From positions 154,001 to 218,000 of the forward strand of contig JARFIW010001257.1 of NCBI GenBank assembly GCA_036346225.1: DNA of 64,000 nt, in the 5' to 3' direction. The translations under genes and the position numbers were made by a program. The notes below the pieces were generated by a model. The model had not been told where the DNA came from and did no database searches. It saw only the letters and a program-made list of their open reading frames with translations. Origin of the DNA: Platerodrilus igneus (Eukaryota; Arthropoda; Insecta; Coleoptera; Lycidae). This document shows positions 1-10,599 of the stretch, piece after piece (position 1 is the first letter of the stretch; each line of letters begins with the position of its first letter).

Positions 1-571
1 TGAAAGATGGAAAATATAAGGTTTTGGACAGGACTTGAACCTGTATCCTGGTTTTGCCAGAACTATGCGTTTACCAATTACGCCACCGAAACCGATGACA
101 CAATTGGGAAATTTACAAATTTAAATCGTGTACACAACTATACATAAACCTAACTTTCCATTACGTTTGGCATTTTTGTCAATCATATCTGACATTGTCA
201 AGTTTTTTGACTTATGTCAGTTATAGACAGGAAGCTACACTCGAAATTACGGCTATAAGCCAAATATTAAATATATAAATATTTTAGATAGTTAATTACA
301 CAAGGTAAGTTGATAAATACTATAGTATTACAGTGAATAAGATGAAATAATAACTTAGACTTTTATGCAAAGCCCAAATGATCATTTCAAATAGAGCTAG
401 TAATTGAAAGATGGAAAATATAAGGTTTTGGACAGGACTTGAACCTGTATCCTGGTTTTGTCAGTTATATATGTCAGTTATAGACAGGAAGCTACGCTCA
501 AAATTATGGCTATAAGCCAAGTATTAAATATATAAATATTTTAGGTAGTCAATTACACAAGGTAAGTTGTG
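1..571. repeat. Diverged direct duplication with internal deletion
   Basis: Positions 1-312 and about 405-571 are direct copies. Both start with GAAAGATGGAAAATATAAGG and both end near CACAAGGTAAGTTG. The second copy lacks roughly 60-209 of the first, which removes the 5' half of the tRNA-like sequence, and it has scattered substitutions. Confidence 0.8.
20..92 (-). pseudogene. tRNA-like sequence (tRNA pseudogene or SINE head)
   Basis: Read on the minus strand, this folds as a cloverleaf: acceptor stem with 6 of 7 pairs, a perfect 4-bp D stem around a GG-containing loop, an anticodon stem with one mismatch, and a perfect 5-bp T stem with loop TTCAAGT. Internal A-box-like and B-box-like (GGTTCAAGTCC) promoter sequences are present. 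The anticodon position reads GGC (Ala), which is very rare in eukaryotic tRNA genes, so a functional tRNA is unlikely. A tRNA-derived repeat or pseudogene fits better, because the 3' half occurs again at about 424-465. Confidence 0.45.
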
Positions 572-587
572 TAAGTAACTACCTAAA

Positions 588-607
588 ATATATATATATA
601 TATAATC

Positions 608-656
<49 letters not shown>
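588..656. repeat. (TA)n microsatellite
   Basis: Nearly pure TA dinucleotide run with short interruptions (TCTA, TACA). Short ORFs across it encode only alternating Tyr/Ile and are not genes. Confidence 0.95.
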
Positions 657-658
<2 letters not shown>

Positions 659-2600
659 AAGTGTCAGTAAGAAAAAGGGTATAAAGGTTATTTTGTTGAA
701 AGTAGTGTATGCCAAATAAAGCTAAATATCAGATCCCGTAACTGAAAATTTTATGTTTGCCGTACTTTACAAATGTTAAAGTATTTGGAGTATAATAGTC
801 AAAGTATAAGTGCCAAGACGTAAAACAAATGACTTGATGACGTGAGAAAGCACAGTATTCAAGGATTTACACTGAGTTGTATGTTAATGAGCCATAGAAT
901 GTACATTTGCTAATCGAAAAACCGGATGCGTCTGTAGAAATTCCACTATTCACCACACAGATCCAGGTTTATATGTGAAACATTTCGGCACTTATTTTAG
1001 TAGAATCAACCTTTGGACAAACCTGTAATATCAAAATTATAAGTAAAAGTATTGTCAAATATGATTGAAGGGTGGTGCAGTATTAGGGACCAATGATTGA
1101 ACATTTAGATATGAAATAGTAAAGTGTAAAAGAACGATTATAAGGTATTAGTGACACGAACTTGTTGGGACGATTTTATTGGATGTAGAATTGGTAAAAT
1201 GTATAGAAGAGTAGGCATATTTTAATTATTATAATCACCTAGGAAAAGATAAATAAGAGTCGATTTATAAACATTTTGGTAGTAAGACGTGTTTTGTAAA
1301 CTGCGCTAAATTTTGAATATTACAAAGAATTAATAAATGATTTTGAAAAGTTTACGAGTTTAATTTATATAAAGAAGAGTACAGATAAGCGAGAGGAATA
1401 AATAAATAATAGTAACGACGAATAAAAAGTGTAAGAGTGGATTAGAGCGACAGCGAACCGGCGGAATATATAGTTGGATATTGGAACGAGATTGATAAAG
1501 GCAGAAAGGCATTGAATAGGATTTATGAGATTGAAGGAGATATTATTGGAATTGATTTGGATATAGTATTATGGATAGAATGGTATTGAGTGGAAATTAG
1601 AAGAAAGCAGTGATTTGGAAAGAGCAGATAAAGGAAAAAGAAAGTGTTGGAACGAGCAGAATTAAGAATTGAAAAAGGAAAGCATTGGAGTAGCAGGAGC
1701 AGTACGAGTAAAGAAGATATAACATCAGGAAAATTAGCGCAGGGGAAGTAAAATTAAAAGGTAGTCAAAATTCTAAATTTGGTCATATTTATTTTAGATT
1801 TGGGGGATATCAAAATTAAGATAAAGAAACCTGGAATCTGGACATCTGAATATTCGTAGTGATAGTGCCACGCATTGTAAAGACGCATACGGCGAGTGAG
1901 ATTTTAAGCCAGTTTTCATAGAGGCCGACAGCGACTTTTTAAATTAGGTGAGTACTGTGTGTTTTGAACGTCAAAGTCAAAATTGGTAATATTAATTTAT
2001 TTGGCACAAGGCTACGTGGATCTGTTATAAAATTTTGGCATACAAGTAAAAGATTACAGGTACAAAAATAAAGGCAGTGCTGTTTGGTTGGTGCATTGCA
2101 CATCTACTTACTACTGAACCCACGGTAAGTAGGTGGATACCCTGGGAAGGCGAGTTTTCAAATAGTCGAGCCATATTAATACAGTTTTGTTTTGATAGAC
2201 CGACCAAACGTAGATAAAGCACGAAATATAAAGTAAATATTTTCATATCATATTAAATATAAAATTAAATAAATAAAAAGCGGGGGTGCAGCATATATAT
2301 ATATATATACTTACATCGTGTCCACAACCATTAATATTACTATAGTCTATTCAAAATAACTTAAGGATGACATCAAATATAGTAATAAAGTGTGAGTAAC
2401 TGTATACAAATGAATAAGAATTACACTTAAAGAATATTGTCATATAAAATAATAAAGGATGATAGTTTTGTAAGGTGTTGCCGCCAATTTCTTTTGCAAA
2501 TCCAAGCATTTGTAATTCAACATCTTGTCATTTTGTTGTCTTGATGGTTGATGGTTCTTGTTTATTTTTGGTTTTATCGTTTATGTTCCAGAACTAAAAT
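657..2600. other. No recognisable gene
   Basis: AT-rich sequence with no convincing ORF. The part from about 1400 to 1780 is strongly purine-rich on the plus strand, like the tail of the Gypsy copies in this window, and could be decayed retroelement DNA. A short (TA)n tract lies at about 2292-2309. Confidence 0.5.
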
Positions 2601-2622
2601 ATATTATTTGTATGGTAAATAC

Positions 2623-2624
<2 letters not shown>

Positions 2625-2665
<41 letters not shown>

Positions 2666-2690
2666 GGATATATATATATATAATATAAAA
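2625..2690. repeat. (TA)n microsatellite
   Basis: TA dinucleotide array with interruptions TTTATATATGG and TAATAT. Confidence 0.9.
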
Positions 2691-3580
2691 TAAGATGTAT
2701 CTGTAAACAAACTCTTATGAATAATGAGAGCTTATTGACGTATATTATTTGAATTTCCTTTGGAGCATAAACCCGCGTGTCGCCACGAAAAGGTTTGTTA
2801 CGTTTGCAAATAAATTTTGCTGTAACATTCCGCTAATCTCAAAGGTCAGACTTATTTGTATAGCCATTTATAGAATCTACTATGTACTTTCGATTCAATT
2901 TTTGTACTTCCACGCATAGTAGTGTTGGTGTTTTATCACCTGATGGCGGTTTTATTTACTTTTGCCATAGTACAGAGATTGCTTCAAAATTATATCAGCA
3001 TAATAGCTTAGATTACTTCATAGAGTGGAAACTAATTTTCTCTAATGAGGCTTAACAAAGCCGAAACCGTCGGTAAATTTGCATAACGTGTAGAAGCTTT
3101 AGAGTACGTGAAAACTCAAGGATACGCATAATTAGTTTTAATATTTTAAGTTAAGCGCATCGGATAATAAACAGAGCTTTTGAATGTATAAAATCAATAA
3201 TGAATACGAATATTTTTAACATAACTAAACTAAACGTTCGTTAAATACAAATCCTAAGAAATGCTAAAACTTGGAAATATAATTTCAAACGGACAGTTTG
3301 CTTCATAGAAAGACCTGACAGTTAAAATAACAAGTTTAAGAAAACTTAAATGAACGTTGGAACAGAATTCTATAGAATTGTATTTAACGGTCGATGCGAA
3401 AGCTACTAAAATAACAGATGGTTTGAAGGCAAAGTGAAACACAATATCCGTAGAGTAAGTCACACAGAGAGTACGTATAATAAAACGTTGGTTAAACACT
3501 CGTCTAAAGTACACTGTAGGTTTGGAAGTCAACCACAATATCGATTTTCTGTTGCTTGAGTGGGATTCTAAAAGAGACAG
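2691..3580. other. No recognisable gene
   Basis: A 109-codon open frame on the minus strand (3254-3583) shows no family features. Nothing else can be supported here. Confidence 0.4.
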
Positions 3581-3846
3581 CAAATATGGGTTAAACGAGG
3601 GAAGATAGCTAGAGACTGGACTTGAAAACGGGGGAAAGGAATATGATTGGTCGAATGCTAGGAAGTTTCAAGAAGTTCGCGACGGTTATATGTTGTTGAG
3701 CAGTTTTCAGGCTAAAAGCACGGTGGAATGAGACAATTCAGAGTTTTCAAAGACCGTTGTGTTTCGAATTTTTAGAATCAGTGAAGGCAGAGGTGATGAT
3801 GAAATAAGCTTTTCGAATGAAATAGTGTTCGAGGGGTGTAGCAAAG

Positions 3847-3970
3847 AATATAAATACACTAGGAGATGTGGTAAAGCTCTCTTACTTTTACTTATTCTCG
3901 TACGTCGCTTCTTCGTTTGACTTCGCTTTGCTTGTAATACAACATCCTAATTTAAAAGTGTGTAAAACGG
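3847..3970 (+). promoter_or_regulatory. Possible LTR-type core promoter
   Basis: A TATAAATA box at about 3850 is followed about 25 bp later by AAGCTCTCTTAC. The same 12-mer follows the TATA-like box of both Gypsy copies (about 13450 on plus, and the complementary strand near 53500). This may be a remnant of a distantly related LTR. The block from 3786, containing GGTGATGATGAAA and AGCTT, recurs at about 4287. No partner LTR was found. Confidence 0.25.
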
Positions 3971-4103
3971 TGTTAGTACAGTACGTCGATAATTTATTAA
4001 ACGTGTGATTTGCACAAGTGGGTGCTGGCTAATAGACGGTGCTGTTACTACACTCAACAAACAAATGGAAAGATGGTACTAGGATAAGCGAGTTGAGAAG
4101 TGT

Positions 4104-4346
4104 TTGAAACAAGAATGCGTGAGGTTTAGTAATTACGGAAGGTTAAGCTTGGTCGAGACAATTATCCGAGTAGAAACACTGAAGGCGGCTGCAGAGATTT
4201 GGATAGCGAGTGAAAATGGGTTGGATCTACGTATAACAGCGGAAATGTATGGATGCAACGACGAGTTTTTGGAACACATTTTCAGAGGTGATGATGAAAA
4301 AAGCTTACTCCAAGTAACGAAATTAATTTCTCTTGCTTTTGCTTGA
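4104..4346 (+). CDS. Short uncharacterised ORF, doubtful
   Basis: This 80-codon frame lies 250 bp downstream of the LTR-like promoter candidate. Its composition is protein-like: the middle (residues 28-60) resembles an amphipathic helix rich in Ala and Glu and contains one Cys. I recognise no family, and the ATG has no special context. It may be a fragment of a retroelement or a chance frame. Confidence 0.15.
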   Translation: MKQECVRFSNYGRLSLVETIIRVETLKAAAEIWIASENGLDLRITAEMYGCNDEFLEHIFRGDDEKSLLQVTKLISLAFA

Positions 4347-4399
4347 ACATTTGTGCTGTTATTTTGTGCTTGAGTGATTTGACACATTGGGGGTGTATT

Positions 4400-5040
4400 T
4401 TATTACCGTAAAAACTCATTTGAAAGGGTATATGTAAAGGACAATTGGTATTTATTATTTAAAAATGTTAATAAATGACATAAAATTTTGATGTAAGGAG
4501 TAAACGGGTCTTTAAGTTTGTTTTAAACAAAGATGCGATGTATTTAGGCATTTAGAGTAACTGGGTTTATACTGAGCTCACCATAGACCAGAATAAAGGT
4601 CAATTTAGGGTTTCACGACGGTTTCATCTACTAGTATAAAATAAAACTGTTGAAATAAATACAAATCATGAAATTTTAAAAGATTTAAGGATTGAGATTG
4701 TAACATTTTATGAAACGGTATATACGAATGTGTAAATATTTTCTTGGTAATGGAAACTTTTTAATATGTATAAATAAAAAGGTTGTATGTCTTGTTGCAT
4801 TATTTGAGTGGTAATTTTATTTGACTGTATATGTGAAAAAGTGTGAACTTAGGATGGTAAATATCTAGGAAGAAGCAGATTTTAGAGCTAGCCGGGGTGT
4901 GCAGAAATAAGGAGGCGTTCCCCAGAGGAATTGAAAGATTTTTAATTTTTTTCAGATATATTTATGCAGCCCAACGTTGGGACTCGAAGGCGATTCCGAT
5001 TTTTTTTTTGAGACTTCTACAGCAATATTAGTGGGCCTTG
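4400..5040. other. No recognisable gene
   Basis: AT-rich sequence without supportable coding or repeat structure. Confidence 0.4.
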
Positions 5041-5066
5041 ATTGGTTTATAGAGAAAAAACCACTG

Positions 5067-5068
<2 letters not shown>

Positions 5069-5105
<37 letters not shown>
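5069..5105. repeat. (TA)n microsatellite with palindromic edges
   Basis: A pure TA run flanked by GCAA and TTGC, so the tract and its borders are palindromic. The same GCAATATA / TATATTGC borders appear where the Gypsy LTR ends meet (TA)n arrays (19947 and 52341). Confidence 0.9.
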
Positions 5106-5106
<1 letters not shown>

Positions 5107-5194
5107 CTGTGATAAGGGGTTGTTTAAGGGTGTATTTTACAGCAATGGTCATGTAGTAATCAGAAATCACAATAGGAAGCAGAAAACTGCATTT

Positions 5195-5625
5195 CCCACA
5201 CAACACAAAGACATCCTGTGGACGTCCTTAAAACGTCACTCATGGACATTCAAGACGTCCCAAGGATGTCCATATTTAGACGTAGGACGTCCTATGGACA
5301 TTTGTAGGACGTCCAATGTTACTAAGCACGCTATCCATAGGACGTCCTAGACAGGTCCAGTCTAGGTCCGAACGGACCTGTTTAGGATGTCCTATGGACA
5401 TCCTAGGCAGGCCCATTGTAGGTAGAAGCAAACCTGTTTAGTATGTCCTGTGGACATCCTAGACAGGTTCATTGTAGTTCGATTGGACCTGTTTAGAATG
5501 TCCCGTGGACATCCTAGACAGGTCTATTGTAGGTCAGAACAAACCTGTTTAAGATGTCCTAAGGACATCCTAGAGAGGTCCTGTACGGATTTGTCTCGGG
5601 TGTCCATAGGACATCCTTGAAGTAT
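5195..5625. repeat. Subterminal tandem palindromic repeat, ~60-bp units
   Basis: About five units. Each holds a near-palindrome such as AGGATGTCCTATGGACATCC followed by ACAGGTCCATTGTAGGTC-type sequence and CCTGTTTAG. Units are diverged. A shorter block of the same GGACGTCC / GGATGTCC motifs lies at the other end (10440-10582). Confidence 0.85.
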
Positions 5626-5631
5626 TATAAA

Positions 5632-5882
5632 TTGAAATTATTTTCTACTTTGCCAAAAATAAAAATAATTATGTGTTATTGTTATAGCGTTAAGGAGCAA
5701 TTTCACATTTCTCTGCGTATATATAGATTGCATTTAAAAACGATAAGTTAAGCTCATCGCGTTTTTAAACGCAACCTGGGCGGCAGAGAAATGTGATATT
5801 GCTCCTTTTAACACCATAATTGTAACAAATATAATTATTTTCATTTTTAACAATTTGTGACAATAGTAGAAAATATTTTTCT
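5632..5882. repeat. Palindromic stem-loop sequence (MITE-like)
   Basis: The left arm (about 5640-5720, including AGGAGCAATTTCACATTTCT) pairs with the right arm (about 5782-5880). An inner hairpin is formed by GCATTTAAAAACGA and its partner GCGTTTTTAAACGC. The outer arms TTATTTTCTAC and GTAGAAAATA also pair. It may be a small non-autonomous transposon; no target duplication is clear. Confidence 0.7.
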
Positions 5883-6357
5883 ACTTCCATACGTATAAGT
5901 TAAACTTCACACATCAATATTTATACGCTAAGTACAATTTTACAAACCATTGCATTCTTATGCGGGTTACTTTCACGCACACTTGCCATAAGAGAGCCCA
6001 TATGGACAATACATCAGAAGTTTGTTTTCCTCCAAATATAACTCAATTTTTATTTATTAATACTCAAAGACGTACCAGAGAATTTATAATCTCAAATGTG
6101 TAAAGCGCCTGTACGTAAAGTAAAATATTGAGAATTGCCATTATAAATGCATGTCAAGATACAATTTACCTTGCCTCTGTTTGCCTGGTTATACTTTCCC
6201 CAATTGAAATGTAAAAACATTAATTTGTGACATCAAAAATATAATCTTTATTTTGTGATAAAAATAAATACTAGATAGAGTATGTATGTATTAAGCAAAA
6301 GCATTTAAATCATCACTAAAATATTATCAATCTTTTTTAGAATACATTTTTGAACTA

Positions 6358-6473
6358 TTAAATACATTTGCTTGGCGTAGCCTTTTTGAACATCTCTTCA
6401 ACCATGCCTGGATAGTGGATAGATGTCTTGGTTTTCTTATTCGAAGCTGCAAGAGCAGCTTTTGTAGCAGCAC
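6358..6473 (-). pseudogene. Probable last exon of decayed spliced gene (DUF4806-like, tentative)
   Basis: On the minus strand a T-rich tract ending in AG precedes an open stretch of 38 codons that ends in TAA. It is Ala/Lys-rich at first, then reads KTSIHYPGMVEEMFKKATP before the stop. Composition and orientation agree with the exons at 8801-9036 and 9379-9862, which lie upstream on the same strand. I infer it is the C-terminal exon of the gene carried by the CCCACACA element. The exon expected between it and 8801 was not found, so the gene is probably broken. Confidence 0.3.
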
Positions 6474-6514
6474 CTTAAAAAAGAAACACCATAAAAAACA
6501 TATAAACAGAAACA

Positions 6515-8780
6515 TTAAAAATAAGTTTAATAATTAATTGAAAATGTTCTGTCAAATGGTTGGATATAGAAGTTTTCTTATATTCAAAATCACAAAAGGT
6601 ATTTGTGTGGATAATATTGCAAAACAACATGCTGAAAATGTGTTTTTGCGTAGGGCGTATGAAACTTATACCATATATACTTTTCATAAAAATAAAGAGA
6701 ATAATTCATATTAATATGTCTGCAAATGTTCCCATTATTGAGATACAGTTCGTTGAGAATTGCAATAAATTTAAAATGTGTTTGGTAATATAAGGTCATT
6801 CGACATTTAAACAATTTGCATGCCCTTCTTCAATAATAATTCACATGTTAATACAAACATTTCTTCTCATTTTAATGAGAAAAATACATTCTTTAGAGCA
6901 TGCAGAACAAGTTTCAATACTAATTATTACAAATAATCTGTGATTTGGTAAGACATGGCTAATTTCGAAAATTTGTTTCATATTGTATTCAACTATAAAC
7001 GAATAATAATAATAGTAACAAAATTACTTACTAATTATTATGTTGGATAATAGTAACTTTGAAAATGACTCTTTTCTCTTTCTGCCAAGTCAACTATACG
7101 TTTTTCCCAAATCGTTACCTATGAAAGATGCTAATATGTTCTTTTTACAAAATCATAATTATTTGCTCCACCATTGTTTGCCAATTCATTTACCTAAACA
7201 CAAATAACTATAAGAGAAATTCAATTATTAATCTAAAATTATTAAAAGTAAAGCGGCCCTCACACAATCATTAATATTGACAACATAAACACTGGCAGTG
7301 CTTATTTCTTGCATTATACATGGTACAGTCCTTACACGATCAGTGTTAGTTTTTTATTGCATTCTACAACAGAATATAGTATTTACCTAAGATTTCATTG
7401 CTAAAAATTCCAACATGCAATTTTCGACACTTCGGCCGCTAGCCAAAAATTGAAAAGTGCAAACATTTCAAAAATGTTTCAAGCAAAAGATGTGCGCATT
7501 GAAAATACGTCACTTTGGTTCAAGACGGTTTTTGCCCATCTCAACAAACGGAGGCACAAACGCAGTCCTTCATATCTGTTTTTCCTAAAAACTGTTATTT
7601 ACCCTCGCATTATTAATTTTACCATATCAATTGATTTATAAATGATTTTATTTGAAGCCGTAGTTACATTGGTAGTTGATGATAACTAGGTATACTGAGC
7701 GTCTCAGTTGTGTTGTTCCAATGCCATACCCCCTTATTTTAAAAAATTTTAAATTGTTATTTTAAACGTGCAACAAAATTCCCTTTTCAGCGATGTATTA
7801 CATTTTGTGGAGATGCCCCTAATTTGTATAATAGCATCATAAGTGCTTCATAGATAAACATTCCAGGGAACGTAACAAGTGGAAGTATCTTAAATAGAGG
7901 TTTACAGTGGGTGTATTTGTCTAGGGAACAAAAAATTGACAGCCATTCATTGAATTTTAAATAAATAACTATGGCTTGATATCTTCCATTTTTTCATCGG
8001 TATTCTTTTTACATACTATCATTCCACTAGTAGGTATGTATGTCACACAATCATGGGAGAGCAGCTTTAGACGTTTCAAAATAATATCTATATCACGGTG
8101 GGTTAACACATGCTGTATTAAAGAAAATATGACATATGCGCATTCTTAAAAATAACAAATCTCAAAAAATTCCTCACAATACAAGCCAAACTTTCAGTTT
8201 CGACAACATTTGAAAATTAATAAAACTAACATACTTAGCTGACCACAAAAATTTGCACATTCATAAACATTTTTGTGTCGCCAATTTTGAAACGTCAATA
8301 AAAAATAACCCATTAAATAAAATCGTAAAACAAAAACTACTAAATAATTAGTTCCTTAAAAAACTGTAGAAATGAAAGTGTATATTATTTATAGGTGTGT
8401 TGAATTTTAATATAAAATATCTAAAATGTACTGTACTTATAAAAACATACAGAAGAGTAAATGTTGCTGGTGCAAGTGTTGGCAGTTCTAATTACGAATA
8501 ACTAGATATACATATATAATGCTGACTGCAAATATTTTTTTAAATATTATTTGTTCACTAAAAGTTATATTTTTTGGTTCTGAATTAGTCTCAATACATG
8601 TGTGTTACCATTGAATGTTACCAGTGTCAGTATTTTAAAAATGTTACTGTAAAAATTTTGCTGGCCTTACTCAGCTATGCATACTTTTAACGAAACATTT
8701 TAGTTTCTGTCCATTTTAATTAAAAACTCTCAGCTTAGATTGATAACGCTTATTAAATCTAAATTAATTTGGAAGATTTT
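6515..8780. other. Intron-like or decayed sequence
   Basis: AT-rich sequence with several short frames (for example around 6560-6814 on both strands) and no family features. It lies between the two exon candidates of the minus-strand gene and is treated as intron or erased coding sequence. Confidence 0.3.
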
Positions 8781-8800
8781 ATAGGAGGTCACGTACTTAC

Positions 8801-9036
8801 AGCATTCATAAGATTATCTTCAATTTGCATCAAAGTCTCAAATATCTTCAATTTTTCATTGGATGCTATTGAAAAACTTAATTCTGGTGAAAATTTAGTG
8901 AAAATGGAACCCTGTTCTGGCAGATTATGGACATTATTTGCACTTCCTACATGTATTTTGCGTATTTCCACCATAATATCAGCTATCATACCTCTTAAAA
9001 TGTGGGATTGTGTTAATACACTTTGCAATATTTTAT
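8801..9036 (-). pseudogene. Internal exon, DUF4806-like protein (tentative)
   Basis: On the minus strand the exon is bounded by a clean acceptor (CTGTTTTAG before ATAAAATATTG) and a consensus donor (GTAAGT at 8795-8800). The 78 open codons start with a helix-like region (ILQSVLTQSHILRGM) and continue through PEQGSIFTKFSPELSFSIAS to KIFETLMQIEDNLMNA. The arrangement, a helical stretch, a linker, then a phrase like FSIASNEKLKIFETL, resembles the start of the DUF4806 domain found in many insect and cnidarian repeat-associated proteins. The function of that domain is unknown. The precise splice sites argue for a real exon; the family call is inference. Confidence 0.4.
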
Positions 9037-9199
9037 CTAAAACAGAATATTTTACAAATAAAATATGTATATAAACAATTGTATTACGCGAATTGCAACA
9101 GCTACATATATCTATTACAATTATTTTCGTCAAAAGTGGGAACCCTTTTGATCTTGCTTTATTATAATTTTCTGTAATAAATGTGATTAGTAAAAGTAG

Positions 9200-9202
<3 letters not shown>

Positions 9203-9256
<54 letters not shown>
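9203..9256. repeat. (TA)n microsatellite
   Basis: A 54-bp TA run inside the putative intron of the minus-strand gene. Confidence 0.95.
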
Positions 9257-9259
<3 letters not shown>

Positions 9260-9309
9260 AGTGATGAGAGTTTAAAAAAACCTGTTTTTTATTTTAAAAA
9301 AACACAGAG

Positions 9310-9342
9310 CCCACACAATACAAAGACATCCTGTGGACGTCC
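9310..9342 (+). repeat. Second CCCACACA-type terminal repeat
   Basis: Almost identical to 5195-5227 and in the same orientation, so it is an inward-facing left end. With 10551-10582 it would delimit a 1.27-kb non-autonomous element. Alternatively it is an inner duplicate of the outer end. Confidence 0.7.
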
Positions 9343-9378
9343 TTAAAACGTCCCTCAGTTATTCTACTACTACCTTTG

Positions 9379-9862
9379 TAACGATCATGGCTCACTGAAT
9401 ATGTAATATTTAAATTAATAACAGGCGGACTCAAATTAGGGGCGTCGCCGTGGATCAATGTAGTAAGCGTAAGACTACGGATCCCAAGGTCCTGGGTTCA
9501 AATCCCGACACGGCCGACTGCTTGAAAAATGACAGGTGAGCATTTTTCACAAAAATTACGCCCTCGTTCGGATGAGAGGTTAAATGGAGGTCCCGTGTGT
9601 GAATGTTGTCACGCACGTTAAAGATCCCTACCTTGCATGGAACGGCAAGGGTTCGGAAAAATTCTAAATTTCCAGGCAACAAAAAACTCGCCTCCTGGCC
9701 AATGTAGTATCTTCTGGTGGAGCATTGGAAATATAAATGCACTGATTCAAATTAGGCACACCATCTGTAGGGTATTTTGAAGTTGAAGCAACTTCTGTAG
9801 GTTCAAGACAAATGCGTTTTGCACGCATGTAAGACTTTTTGAAATGTGACATGACTGTTATG
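9379..9862 (-). pseudogene. Upstream exon of the same minus-strand gene, interrupted by a SINE
   Basis: On the minus strand an acceptor (TCTACAAG) is followed by an open frame (HFKKSYMRAKRICLEP..., then a Ser/Thr-rich linker ending GVPNL). The SINE at 9441-9744 interrupts it. Removing the SINE and one target copy lets the frame continue into SPPVINLNITYSVSHDRYKG, ending at a GT donor near 9378. That continuity across the insertion is the evidence that this was coding sequence. Basic residues near the start resemble the linker of DUF4806-type proteins, but I cannot assign a function. Confidence 0.4.
9441..9744 (+). mobile_element. tRNA-derived SINE
   Basis: A 304-bp insertion flanked by 12-bp direct repeats (ACTCAAATTAGG at 9429-9440, ATTCAAATTAGG at 9745-9756). 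The head carries a perfect-looking pol III B box (GGTTCAAATCC at about 9495-9505) in a tRNA-like context. The body contains TTCGGATGAGAGGTTAAAT and GCACGTTAAAGATCCC, phrases typical of a conserved central domain shared by SINEs of many invertebrates. It lacks a simple A-tail. It sits in an exon of the minus-strand gene. Confidence 0.75.
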
Positions 9863-10439
9863 CTTGTAGATATATTTAGTAAGTATTGTATAACTTGTCC
9901 AAATAAATGAAATAATATTACTAAAAATAACAATACCTTCAAATGGCACGCCCACAAATAACCATAAATTAATACCCCAAGTATCATTTAATACTGGATT
10001 TGCGACGAAGATTCGACGCGGCGTGCAATAGCTTTGCAAATAACGGAAAACAATAGACGACCTATCGTTTAATAGTTTTCATCATGTGTTGAATTGGTGG
10101 TGTGGATGTAGCGGCGCGCGCGGGCGCAGAATCGATGTCATTATAGCAGTTACCTGTGACGTACATCGCACGTGAAACACGAATCATGATAGAAGATTAG
10201 CTGTAATTCGCTGTATGCAAATGCGTACAATAACAAACATAATATGCCATTTTAATTAGTTATCTTTTATTATACGATCATTATATAATTGATGGTCTTA
10301 AAAATAGATGCATACCTACCAAGATGAAAATTACATTTTTGACAAAAAATTTCGATAGAAGTACCTTATAACGGAAACTAAATATTACAAAAAATAATCG
10401 GAATTTTCACATTTTTTAAATCTAAGCGGTTCGTTATTT

Positions 10440-10582
10440 GGACATTCTGGGGATGTCCATTTCAAATGTCCTTAAAACGTATGTTTAATAATGTCCTCAG
10501 GACGTGCATAATTGGTCCCAGGACATTCAGACCTTATTGGTACTTAGAATGGACGTCCTCGGGATGTTTTGTGCTGTGTGGG
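10440..10582. repeat. Right subterminal and terminal repeat of the CCCACACA element
   Basis: Contains GGGGATGTCC, GTCCTCAGGACGT, and the right terminus GGACGTCCTC...TGCTGTGTGGG, which is complementary to the left ends at 5195 and 9310. Confidence 0.7.
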
Positions 10583-10599
10583 TTATTTAGTAGAAAATT

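Larger units (their letters stand above)
5195..10582. mobile_element. Candidate DNA transposon with CCCACACA-type termini
   Basis: The left end at 5195-5227 and the right end at 10551-10582 form about 32-bp imperfect terminal inverted repeats, beginning CCCACACA and ending in GGACGTCC. Both ends continue into subterminal arrays of GGAYRTCC-type motifs, a layout often used as transposase binding sites. The interior carries a decayed, spliced minus-strand gene. A second left end of the same kind sits at 9310-9342, so either a deletion derivative is nested here or the true element is 9310-10582 alone. I could not find a clear target duplication, so the superfamily is not assigned. Confidence 0.5.

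Noticed and set aside
524..715. ORF rich in Tyr/Ile
   Set aside because: Translation of the (TA)n array.
3254..3583. 109-residue minus-strand ORF
   Set aside because: No motif, no splice context and no repeat copy; likely chance.
4952..5350. Two ORFs crossing 5069-5105 and the palindromic repeats
   Set aside because: They consist of microsatellite and GGACGTCC-type repeats; no protein features.
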